Shown here in pieces: positions 1 through 5,515 of a stretch of 6,452 nt of DNA (its first letter is position 1; every line of letters starts with the position of its first letter). The translations under genes were made by a program, and so were the position numbers. The stretch is from Deltaproteobacteria bacterium (GTDB taxonomy: Bacteria; Desulfobacterota; Binatia; UBA9968; CAXXLF01): assembly GCA_022571535.1 (NCBI GenBank), contig JACZXR010000148.1, positions 1-6,452 of the forward strand, given 5' to 3'. The notes below the pieces were generated by a model. That model made no database searches. It was not told the DNA's origin and saw nothing but the letters and a program-made list of their open reading frames with translations.

Positions 1-175
1 TAATGCACATCAGGCCGCAACAAAGACCTGTCTGTAGTGCGAACCGGCAACTCACCTCCAGTATAGTTGCAGACCGAAGATCATAATGTCGCTAATTGCT
101 GCCATATGTTGCTCCAAACGGGGTATGTCTCGATTATTTTTTACGGATCGGGGTTAGAATAGGTAGGTGCAGTTC
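1..175. other. Left-edge region downstream of the transporter operon, no convincing gene
   Basis: This stretch follows the ATPase stop codon in the direction of operon transcription. I see no hairpin followed by a U-run on the minus strand, so the transcript may continue past the left edge. The only coding hint is a 17-codon minus-strand ORF at 52-105 (MAAISDIMIFGLQLYWR). It has a GGAG six bases before its ATG, and its TGA lies beside a second GGAGG that could serve a gene starting nearer the left edge (GTG or TTG around 43-53). No family is recognisable, and chance is a fair explanation. Confidence 0.35.
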
Positions 176-967
176 TTACTCCGCCATCGCCTTTCGCGCC
201 TCGCCGGCCAGGAGACCCCAGATATCGTGTTTGATCTTCAAGAATTTGGGATCCTCTTTGATCTCGAGGGTTCGAGGGGTAGGGAATGGAACGGGGATAT
301 CCTTCATGACTCGGCCGGGACGGAAGCTAAAGACAAAGACCCGGTCCGAAAGGAAGATGGCCTCTTCGATATCGTGGGTGACAAAGATGACGATCTTTCC
401 CGAGTGCTTCCAGTCCACCATACGCTGGAGCTCCTCTTGCATCAGAATCCGGGTCTGGGCATCCAGCGAGCCAAAGGGCTCATCCATCAGGAGGATTTCC
501 GGATCCACAGCCAGGGCTCGGGCAAGGTTGACCCGCTGCTGCATTCCACCTGATAGCTCGTGGGGGTAGTGCCCCTCGAAGCCCTTGAGGCCTACGATCT
601 GGATATAGCTCTCACAGATCTTCCTTTTCTCCTCTTCGGTCTTGCTTCGATCGTTTTCAATGCCAAAGCTGATGTTGTCTGTCACGTTTCGCCACGGCAA
701 AAGGAGCGCCTGCTGGAAGACCAGGGCCTTGTTCGATGTCGGCCGGGTAACCTGCTCACCATTGAGGAAAATCTGTCCCTCCGAAGTAGGCATGAGCCCG
801 TGGATCATGTGGAGCAGGGTTGTCTTTCCGCAGCCACTCGGGCCCACAAAGGAGTAAAAGGTCCCGGACTCAAGGGTCATATTTACCTTGCTCAGGGCGT
901 TGACCACTTCGCCCGTGGGCTTGTGGAAGGTTTTTCCTACACCTTCGATGCGAATCGTTGTCGCCAC
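176..967 (-). CDS. ABC transporter ATP-binding protein (nitrate/sulfonate/taurine type)
   Basis: Cytoplasmic ATPase that powers the importer encoded by the two permease genes upstream. All nucleotide-binding motifs are intact: Walker A GPSGCGKT at residues 42-49, Q-loop within FQQ at 84-86, signature LSGGMQQR at 138-145, Walker B ILLMDEPF at 158-165 with catalytic Glu163, D-loop SLDA at 167-170, and switch His198 in VTHD. The length of 263 residues is normal for the SsuB/TauB/NrtD family. It has no long C-terminal regulatory domain, only a basic tail. The start is GTG, chosen because AGGAG (973-977 on the plus strand) lies five bases upstream and because family homology begins at once (TIRIEGVGKTF). 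Only two bases separate it from the permease stop, and the ribosome-binding site lies inside the permease's last codons, so coupled translation is likely. The subfamily is secure, the substrate is not, so I give no symbol. Confidence 0.95.
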   Translation of the reverse strand: MATTIRIEGVGKTFHKPTGEVVNALSKVNMTLESGTFYSFVGPSGCGKTTLLHMIHGLMPTSEGQIFLNGEQVTRPTSNKALVFQQALLLPWRNVTDNISFGIENDRSKTEEEKRKICESYIQIVGLKGFEGHYPHELSGGMQQRVNLARALAVDPEILLMDEPFGSLDAQTRILMQEELQRMVDWKHSGKIVIFVTHDIEEAIFLSDRVFVFSFRPGRVMKDIPVPFPTPRTLEIKEDPKFLKIKHDIWGLLAGEARKAMAE

Positions 968-969
968 AA

Positions 970-1755
970 CTACTCCTGAAGGCTGGTGTCTCGCCAGGGG
1001 GCCATGCGTTTCTCAAAAATCAGGATGCCCTGGTTCAGGACAACGCCGGTACCGGCCAGGATCGCCGCACAGGTCATCATCAAGGGCATATCGTAGGTGT
1101 CGAAGCCTTTGAAGAGTAAAAAGCCGATTCCATGGCTGGAACCAAAATATTCTCCCACCACGATTCCAACAATGGCCCGGGACGTGGCCAGGCGCAATCC
1201 GGTAACGATGTATGGAAGGGAACCGGGAATGAGAATCTTGAAAAGGATCTTGTATTTCGGAATACAAAATGCCGACGCGAGCGTTTGAAACTCACGGCCG
1301 ACGTTCAATACTCCCGTATAGGTATTCAGGACGATCGGGACGACTGCCGTCGCCAGGACAATGACAATCTTGGGGGTCAGCTCTACGCCGAACCAGACGA
1401 TGATCAGAGGGGCCAAGGCCACTGTCGGCGTGGCATAGAGTCCGCCGAGCCAGGGGTCCAAAAATTCGCGGATCATCTTACTGATCCCGAACGCTATTCC
1501 CAACGTGATGCCAACGAACATAGCTGAAGTGTATCCGAAAAAAAACTCTATGCCGCTAACTTTAAGGTGGGGGTAAATACTGCCCCCGACGAAAAGGTCC
1601 AGAAGTTTTCCAGCTACCCTGAAGGGGCCGACGAAGAAGAACTCGTTGTCGACCGAGCGGCTGGCAAACTCCCAGCAAAAAAACACAATCAGGAAGCCTG
1701 TGACCCCGTTAATGAGTCGATGTCGGCTATCGTAAAAGTTCCGTACTGCTTCCAT
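970..1755 (-). CDS. ABC transporter permease, SsuC/TauC type (permease B)
   Basis: Inner-membrane permease of 261 residues in the BPD_transp_1 fold. A first membrane helix lies near residues 15-33, followed by a periplasmic stretch and about five more hydrophobic segments. The EAA coupling loop that contacts the ATPase lies around 160-190 (ASAFCIPKYK then LIPGSLPYIVTGLRLA). The segment GLYATPTVALAPLIIVWFG at about 105-123 is typical of the family. It is the closer of the two permeases to the ATPase gene. The ATG is supported by a purine-rich AGAGGGG just upstream, which overlaps the stop codon of the preceding permease (gap 9 bases). It is clearly paralogous to permease A, sharing GLYATP, the PGSLP-GLRL segment and the VVxExFGSxxGxG stretch, so the channel is probably a heterodimer. 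Confidence 0.94.
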   Translation of the reverse strand: MEAVRNFYDSRHRLINGVTGFLIVFFCWEFASRSVDNEFFFVGPFRVAGKLLDLFVGGSIYPHLKVSGIEFFFGYTSAMFVGITLGIAFGISKMIREFLDPWLGGLYATPTVALAPLIIVWFGVELTPKIVIVLATAVVPIVLNTYTGVLNVGREFQTLASAFCIPKYKILFKILIPGSLPYIVTGLRLATSRAIVGIVVGEYFGSSHGIGFLLFKGFDTYDMPLMMTCAAILAGTGVVLNQGILIFEKRMAPWRDTSLQE

Positions 1756-1764
1756 CTGTCCCCT

Positions 1765-2601
1765 CTAGGCTGGTCCCAAACTCTCCTTGTAGGGCGTCGC
1801 CCGGCGCTCAAAAAACTTCAAGAGCTCGTTTCCCAGGACGCCCCAGAGGGTCAGCATCGAAATTCCCACCATCATCTCGGCAATGTGAAAGGTCTGCGCC
1901 GCACGATCGATCATGTAACCCAGGCCGGCCTCCGAGCCGAACAGCTCCGCCACCACGATGGTGACTACGGCGCGCGAGTAGCCCAGCCGGAGCCCCACAA
2001 TTAGAAACGGCAGGGAGCCGGGCAGGATGATCTTGGTCAAGGCTGCCCAACGGGAGATATTAAAGGCGCGTCCGAGCATGCGATATTCCCCCTCGACATT
2101 TTTAATCCCTGCGGTTGTGTTGATGCTGACGGGGAAAAATGAGGCGAGAAAGATTACAGCGACCTTGGATGCAATCCCCAAGCCAAGCCAGATAATGAAA
2201 AGCGGGGCAGCGACCGATCGGGGGGTGGCGTAGAGGCCGATCAGAATTGGAGAGAACATTTCGTCCAGGGTACGGCTAAAGGCTATTACGCCCCCGATGA
2301 TTATCCCCACGGTTGCGGCGAGGGCAAAGCCGTAGAGGCCCTCCAGGGCGCTGTAGCGGATGTGCTCCCAGATGGACCCTTCCCGGAACAGATTGATATA
2401 GGCAAAAATAACCTCATCTGGGCCAGTGAAGAAATCTTTGTCGTTAAAGCGCCGGTCAAGAATCTCCCATACAACGATTCCAAGACAGATGGATAGAAAC
2501 CCGTTGATGAACAATCGATTGTGTTCGTACCCGGACTTGAGGAGCACCAGGAAAGAATCGTTCCTTGTGCCCTCATGGTTTCCTTGCGGCAGTTCGGTCA
2601 T
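1765..2601 (-). CDS. ABC transporter permease, SsuC/TauC type (permease A)
   Basis: Inner-membrane permease of 278 residues, paralogous to the next gene of the operon. A polar N-terminal tail of about 30 residues precedes the first helix (about 32-48). Further hydrophobic segments follow, with the family stretch GLYATPRSVAAPLFIIWLG at 122-140 and an EAA loop around 178-206 (GRAFNISRW then ILPGSLPFLIVGLRLG). The ATG chosen has almost no Shine-Dalgarno sequence: the nearest purine run, AAGGG, is about 17 bases upstream. I see no better internal start before the first helix. The weak start, together with the hairpin between this gene and the binding-protein gene, would give less permease than binding protein, the usual need for this transporter class. 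The substrate is unknown. Confidence 0.93.
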   Translation of the reverse strand: MTELPQGNHEGTRNDSFLVLLKSGYEHNRLFINGFLSICLGIVVWEILDRRFNDKDFFTGPDEVIFAYINLFREGSIWEHIRYSALEGLYGFALAATVGIIIGGVIAFSRTLDEMFSPILIGLYATPRSVAAPLFIIWLGLGIASKVAVIFLASFFPVSINTTAGIKNVEGEYRMLGRAFNISRWAALTKIILPGSLPFLIVGLRLGYSRAVVTIVVAELFGSEAGLGYMIDRAAQTFHIAEMMVGISMLTLWGVLGNELLKFFERRATPYKESLGPA

Positions 2602-2648
2602 GTTTTGTGGTTGGAACCCTTAGAATATCCAGCGCCTGAGAAGTTTTA

Positions 2649-2677
2649 GTGGCGCCCCTGTCGCTTCGGGGCGCCAC
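2649..2677 (-). promoter_or_regulatory. Intercistronic GC-rich hairpin after the binding-protein gene
   Basis: A perfect 10-bp inverted repeat (GTGGCGCCCC and GGGGCGCCAC) with a 9-base loop starts 11 bases after the binding-protein stop codon in transcript direction. It is followed by UAAAACUU rather than a U-run, so it is not a canonical intrinsic terminator. By analogy with the malE-malF intergenic stem-loops it could protect the 3' end of the upstream message or partly attenuate transcription into the permease genes. The structure is seen directly; the function is inferred. Confidence 0.7.
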
Positions 2678-2687
2678 CAGAGTGTCA

Positions 2688-3698
2688 CTAACGCCAGGCT
2701 TTTTTCTTGAACCAGGCGATGCCCTTCTTGTGAAGGTCGGGCAGGGTAAACGTGCTGATAGGAGGGACCTTCAGGTCCGGGTCTATGGCCTTCGAGAACT
2801 TTGCGGCCTCGATGTAGGCAAGAATCCCCTTTTCACTGAAACTGCACCGGCTGGAGATCACCTTCTCTTTGGCGATCTTGATATCATACATTTTGGTCGC
2901 GATTTCAGGCTTGTTTTTCATGACCTTTGTCAGCACCTGGATGGTTCCTTCCCGGTTGCGGTTGATATAGTCACATGCCCGAATGAATGTTCCTACGATG
3001 GCTATTGCCTTTTCGGTGTTCTTCTTCACCCAATCTCCGTTCATTCCGACCTGGATGAAGGCAAACTCGTCGGCTAACTCGGCTGCGCTCCCCAGGATAG
3101 TCAGGCCAGCCGCCTTAGCTCTCAACATAGGGCCGAACGTCAATGAGCCAACATCGACTTTGTTGGCCTTCACCGCAGCCAATCGTCCCGTTGATCCGCC
3201 CACCTTGATCAGTCGCGGATTCAAGATGCCGTTCTTTTCGAGTAGTTTGAGCGAGACATAGACATTGGCCGAGGTCGGCGAGCTGATTCCAACTTTGATT
3301 CCTTTCTGTGGGAGGTCCTTATAAGACTTGACCTTACCTGCTGCCACCAGATAGTAAGACAGTTTGTTGATCGTAACGGCAACGATCTTGATCTTGCTCT
3401 TGGGTCTGATCGCCAGCGGAATGTTATCGTCCGTGCTGAAAAAAGGCAGCTTTCCCTTTTCAAGGGCAAGTACGGCTGCCGACTCTCCTCCTGCGACCGA
3501 GTAGATTCTTGCGTTGTACCCAATGTCCTTGAACATACCCTGGCTGATTGCCACCTGCTCGGCGAGAGAGCTGAGCGACGACGGCGATGCCACAGGGACA
3601 CGCAAATCTTCGAGAGCAAAACCAGGTCCTCCGTAGAGTACAAAAGCGGCCAGGAGTCCTGAGCCCAGGAGTCCCCGCCACATCTTTTTCCTGTTCAT
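2688..3698 (-). CDS. ABC transporter substrate-binding protein, NMT1/THI5-SsuA type
   Basis: Periplasmic ligand-binding protein and first gene of the transport operon, 336 residues. The N-terminus is a Sec signal peptide: basic MNRKKMWR, hydrophobic core about 9-22, and a likely cut after GFA at 26-28. There is no lipobox cysteine, so it is probably soluble in a Gram-negative periplasm. The mature part has the two-lobed layout of the family: a first lobe beginning LRVPVASPSSLSSLAEQVA, a ligand-contact-like turn GGESAAVLALEKGKL, and a hinge region with KGIKVGISSPTSANVYVSL. The C-terminus is very basic (FKKKAWR). The start is supported by a strong AAAGGAG six bases upstream. Family members bind sulfonates, nitrate, thiamin pyrimidine precursors, riboflavin or aromatic acids. 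The divergent OPRT pair makes a pyrimidine-like or planar acid ligand worth considering, but nothing visible in the sequence fixes the ligand. Confidence 0.92.
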   Translation of the reverse strand: MNRKKMWRGLLGSGLLAAFVLYGGPGFALEDLRVPVASPSSLSSLAEQVAISQGMFKDIGYNARIYSVAGGESAAVLALEKGKLPFFSTDDNIPLAIRPKSKIKIVAVTINKLSYYLVAAGKVKSYKDLPQKGIKVGISSPTSANVYVSLKLLEKNGILNPRLIKVGGSTGRLAAVKANKVDVGSLTFGPMLRAKAAGLTILGSAAELADEFAFIQVGMNGDWVKKNTEKAIAIVGTFIRACDYINRNREGTIQVLTKVMKNKPEIATKMYDIKIAKEKVISSRCSFSEKGILAYIEAAKFSKAIDPDLKVPPISTFTLPDLHKKGIAWFKKKAWR

Positions 3699-3704
3699 TT
3701 CTGT

Positions 3705-3711
3705 CTCCTTT
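3705..3711 (-). promoter_or_regulatory. Strong ribosome-binding site of the binding-protein gene
   Basis: AAAGGAG on the minus strand, six bases before the ATG at 3698. It is the best Shine-Dalgarno in the operon and contrasts with the nearly absent one of permease A, consistent with excess binding protein. It fixes the start codon. Confidence 0.8.
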
Positions 3712-3722
3712 CCTTCTATGGC

Positions 3723-3760
3723 CTTCCAATTCCAGATTGGATTGATCAGGGAATTGGGAG
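3723..3760. promoter_or_regulatory. Inverted repeat at the predicted transcription start (candidate operator or leader hairpin)
   Basis: CTTCCAATTCC at 3723-3733 and GGAATTGGGAG at 3750-3760 are inverted repeats, matching at 10 of 11 positions with eight in an unbroken core, separated by 16 bases. The outer arm coincides with the start site expected from the promoter at 3766-3794. A regulator dimer bound here could block transcription. In RNA the same bases could form a 5'-leader stem; a nested CCAAT/ATTGG pair (3726-3730 with 3736-3740) would compete for the 3726-3730 arm. Confidence 0.45.
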
Positions 3761-3765
3761 GCAGC

Positions 3766-3794
3766 CTTATAGATTACTACTCCTACCCTATAAA
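3766..3794 (-). promoter_or_regulatory. Candidate sigma70-type promoter of the transporter operon
   Basis: On the minus strand, TTTATA (plus 3789-3794) serves as a -35 box with four of six consensus bases. After a 17-base spacer comes TATAAG (plus 3766-3771) as a -10 box with five of six. Transcription would start near 3759, giving a leader of about 60 bases before the binding-protein ATG. This is a prediction by eye in AT-rich DNA. Confidence 0.4.
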
Positions 3795-3917
3795 CTGCTT
3801 TTCTCTGTTGCCCCTTATCATTCCTCGCTCCTTGCTGCAAACGTCCAAAGCACTCTCTTTGTCGTTCTATCGGGCCTCTGGGAGGACTTCTTTTTTTTGA
3901 ATCTCTACGGGTTAATT

Positions 3918-3937
3918 CCCCGCAGCTTGCTGCGGGG
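3918..3937. repeat. REP-like palindrome with CTTG tetraloop
   Basis: CCCCGCAG, CTTG, CTGCGGGG: a perfect 8-bp stem closing a four-base loop. C(UUG)G-type loops closed by a G-C pair are known to be unusually stable in RNA. It stands out sharply from the AT-rich surroundings, and its flanks (TTAATT before, TAGTTCATT after) resemble a dispersed palindromic repeat I recall from Desulfobacterota-like genomes. No U-run follows on either strand, so it is not a terminator. It lies between two divergent genes, the usual place for REP elements mobilised by RAYT (IS200/IS605-like) transposases. Only one copy is in this window, so repetition is inferred. Confidence 0.55.
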
Positions 3938-4048
3938 TAGTTCATTCATGGAGAAGCCTTTTATTCTATTGATTTTTGCCTGTCAAGCCAGCTGTTTGTC
4001 TTATCGGGAAAGCCCTCCCTTTTCTTAGCCAGTTCCGTAAGCATTGAG

Positions 4049-4077
4049 TTGGAAAAAATGGGTTGCTGTGTTATATC
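4049..4077 (+). promoter_or_regulatory. Weak promoter candidate of the OPRT pair
   Basis: TTGGAA at 4049-4054 and TATATC at 4072-4077 with a 17-base spacer, each four of six consensus bases, would start transcription near 4084, about 24 bases before the ATG at 4108. An alternative is TTGCCT at 3976 with TCTTAT at 3999. Neither is strong. The downstream choice would exclude the upstream ORF at 4058-4111. Confidence 0.22.
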
Positions 4078-4111
4078 CCTCTTCGCTTGTTTAGTGGAGC
4101 TCGCCAAATGA
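4058..4111 (+). other. Possible 17-codon upstream ORF overlapping the first OPRT start
   Basis: ATG at 4058 opens MGCCVISLFACLVELAK and ends in a TGA whose first two bases are the last two of the ATG at 4108, the ATGA overlap often seen in translational coupling. Its own ribosome-binding site is poor (TTGGAAAAA directly before the ATG). Leader peptides control pyrE in enterobacteria, but this peptide has no obvious resemblance to a known leader and could be chance. Confidence 0.25.
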
Positions 4112-4764
4112 ACCAAAAAATCTCTAAGGGTTTATTGGAGACGAAATCCGTTTATTTGAATATTCGGGACCCCTTTATTTTTCCCTCTGGAAGGATCTCC
4201 CCTGTTTATGTCGACTGTCGGAGGCTCATCTCGTATCCGAATATCAGAGATGAGGTCGTTGCAGAGCTGGTGAGGATCGCAACGGATAAGATCGGATTAG
4301 ACCAAACAGACGTCGTGGCCGGTGGGACCACCGGCGGCATCCCCTATGCCACTTTTTTGGCCCAGGCGATCAATAAGCCGCTGATTTATGTCCAGAAGAG
4401 CCCTAGTGGATCGGGGAGCAGCAGGCAAATTACGGGAGTAATCGAAAAAGGGCAAAAGGTCATTCTGGTGGAGGATGTCACCGCAGACGGGGTGAGCGTG
4501 CTCAGGTTTAAAGGTGGCATAGAAATCGCCGGAGGAAGGTTGACGCACTGCCTTTGCGTCTTTGAGTACCGTAGCGACAAGTTCGCCATGCAAGATGCTC
4601 GCGAGACCCTTTCAAAGCAGGGGATCGTCCTGCATAGCTTAATCACCTGGGATGATATCCTGGACATGGCTCGGGAGGAAAATTATTTTACCCGCGATGA
4701 ATACGAGCAGGTATTGAGCTTTTTAAAGAATCCCAACCACTGGTGGCAAAATCTAAGCCGGTAG
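4108..4764 (+). CDS. Divergent orotate phosphoribosyltransferase-like protein with eroded catalytic motifs
   Basis: A type I phosphoribosyltransferase-fold protein of 218 residues, homologous to OPRT (orotate + PRPP to OMP) and to the next gene. The ATG at 4108 is chosen because GGAG (4096-4099) precedes it by eight bases; a TTG 45 bases upstream adds only an unrelated N-terminus. Substrate-side motif SGRISPVYVDCR is intact at 27-38. Other signatures have drifted: AGGETAGIPYA is AGGTTGGIPYA at 71-81; the flexible loop RKxPKG is QKSPSG at 96-101, losing the arginine and the catalytically important lysine; the PRPP loop EDxxTxG is EDVTADG at 122-128, with alanine for threonine. The C-terminus (LHSLITWDDIL, then FLKNPNHW) keeps the OPRT type I associate with alphaproteobacteria. 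The frame is full length and undamaged, so it is probably under selection, perhaps as a partner subunit, a PRPP or base sensor, or an enzyme with another acceptor. Confidence 0.85.
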   Translation: MNQKISKGLLETKSVYLNIRDPFIFPSGRISPVYVDCRRLISYPNIRDEVVAELVRIATDKIGLDQTDVVAGGTTGGIPYATFLAQAINKPLIYVQKSPSGSGSSRQITGVIEKGQKVILVEDVTADGVSVLRFKGGIEIAGGRLTHCLCVFEYRSDKFAMQDARETLSKQGIVLHSLITWDDILDMAREENYFTRDEYEQVLSFLKNPNHWWQNLSR

Positions 4765-4777
4765 GTAATGAATCAGT

Positions 4778-4796
4778 GAAGCTTCTAGAGGATCCT
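4778..4796. other. Three overlapping palindromes in the gap between the OPRT genes
   Basis: GAAGCTTC (4778-4785), TCTAGA (4784-4789) and AGGATCCT (4789-4796) overlap head to tail in the 82-base spacer. The run contains HindIII, XbaI and BamHI recognition sequences, and its TCTAGAGGATCC core is identical to part of the pUC polylinker. A T6 run follows at 4806-4811, but no stem precedes it closely, so I do not call a terminator. It may be coincidence. Confidence 0.4.
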
Positions 4797-4846
4797 GTCG
4801 ATTAATTTTTTCTCATTGAGGCCGCAGGTATCGAAAGGTTGATTCG

Positions 4847-5515
4847 ATGGAGAAGGCCCAGAACAGGATTGCCGAATTGCTTTTGGAGACCGGATCGATC
4901 CAGGTCTTCCAGGATCGGCCCTTTGTGTTCGTCTCTGGGAGGATCTCTCCTGTCTACATCGATTGCCGTAGGTTGTTGTCCTTTCCGGATCCCAGGGAAG
5001 AGATTGTCGGGCAGTTGGCGAGGAAGGCTGAGCGGGAGATCGGCCTAGAGGCCATTGACGTTGTTGCCGGTGGGGAGACGGCTGGCATTCCTTATGCCGC
5101 CTTTGTCTCGCAGAAGCTGAACAAGCCGATGATCTATATTAGAAAAAGCCCTAAAGGGTACGGCCAAACGAGACAGATTGAAGGTGTCTTGGAGGTCAAC
5201 CAGAGGGTTTTGCTGGTCGAAGATTTGGTCACAGACGGCATGAGTAAGCTGCGCTTCAATATCGGTATTCGAGCGCAAGAAGCAAAGATCACGGACTGTC
5301 TCTGTATTTTTGAGTACAGTTCGGATCGGCTGGGACTTTGTGAGGGGAGAAAAAACCTCGCCGACCACGACATTCGACTTCATACCCTAGCCAATTGGGA
5401 TCACGTGTTGAATGTCGGCCTGGCCAAGAACTTAATCAGTGATGAGTCGAGCAAACAAATCCTGGATTTCCTGGCGGAACCGGAAGGCTGGGGTCGAAAG
5501 ATGGGTTTCGAGTAA
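4847..5515 (+). CDS. pyrE: Orotate phosphoribosyltransferase, PyrE family
   Basis: Cytoplasmic enzyme expected to join orotate to PRPP, giving orotidine 5'-phosphate in UMP synthesis; 222 residues, normal for the family. The ATG is preceded by AAAGG (4834-4838) at eight bases. Visible motifs: SGRISPVYIDCR at 30-41; AGGETAGIPYA at 74-84; flexible catalytic loop IRKSPKGYG at 98-106, keeping the arginine, first lysine and catalytic lysine, with tyrosine where enterobacterial OPRT has histidine; PRPP loop VEDLVTDGMS at 124-133 with the acidic pair and threonine; C-terminal LHTLANWDHVL, then FLAEPEGW. These match the OPRT type I recall from alphaproteobacteria (RKKPKGFG loop, VEDLTTDGGSK). It follows its diverged paralog by 82 bases and is probably co-transcribed. 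A salvage or analog-specific role is possible given the transporter next door; no other pyrimidine gene is in view. Confidence 0.85.
   Translation: MEKAQNRIAELLLETGSIQVFQDRPFVFVSGRISPVYIDCRRLLSFPDPREEIVGQLARKAEREIGLEAIDVVAGGETAGIPYAAFVSQKLNKPMIYIRKSPKGYGQTRQIEGVLEVNQRVLLVEDLVTDGMSKLRFNIGIRAQEAKITDCLCIFEYSSDRLGLCEGRKNLADHDIRLHTLANWDHVLNVGLAKNLISDESSKQILDFLAEPEGWGRKMGFE

Larger units (their letters stand above)
3699..4107. other. Divergent intergenic region between the transporter operon and the OPRT pair
   Basis: A 409-base AT-rich spacer between two divergent transcription units. From left to right it holds the ribosome-binding site and 5' leader of the transporter operon, an inverted repeat at 3723-3760, a minus-strand promoter candidate at 3766-3794, a T8 run at 3891-3898, a REP-like palindrome at 3918-3937, and the leader of the first OPRT-like gene with a possible short upstream ORF at 4058-4111. 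No longer coding sequence is convincing: open frames here lack ribosome-binding sites and look like no known protein. Confidence 0.7.

Noticed and set aside
176..3698. Naming the operon ssuABC, tauABC or thiXYZ
   Set aside because: Only the broad family is recognisable; no sulfonate monooxygenase, taurine or thiamin gene is nearby and the binding pocket cannot be read from sequence.
3721..3780. TPP riboswitch-like words (CCTGATC and CTGG) in the minus-strand leader of the transporter operon
   Set aside because: The required CTGAGA and GCGTAGGGA-like elements and the paired helices are absent, so the resemblance is only a few words.
3871..3898. Plus-strand terminator: CCTC/GAGG stem followed by a T8 run
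   Set aside because: The stem has only four base pairs, five bases separate it from the T-run, and no plus-strand gene lies upstream to terminate.
3718..3900. 60-residue plus-strand open frame in the divergent spacer
   Set aside because: It has no ribosome-binding site, lies across the predicted minus-strand promoter and inverted repeat, and resembles no protein family.
3460..3945. 161-residue minus-strand open frame overlapping the binding-protein gene
   Set aside because: It is an out-of-frame shadow of the binding-protein gene that runs through the promoter and the REP-like palindrome.
4006..4026. Attenuator-like GGGA/TCCC hairpin followed by TTTTCTT ahead of the first OPRT gene
   Set aside because: A four-base-pair stem is too weak to claim, despite the known attenuation of pyrE in enterobacteria.
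4063..4107. TTG start adding 15 residues to the first OPRT-like protein
   Set aside because: The extra residues do not resemble the family, and the ATG at 4108 has a properly spaced GGAG.
4797..4812. Terminator between the two OPRT genes (T6 run at 4806-4811)
   Set aside because: No stable stem directly precedes the T-run, so co-transcription of both genes remains the simpler view.
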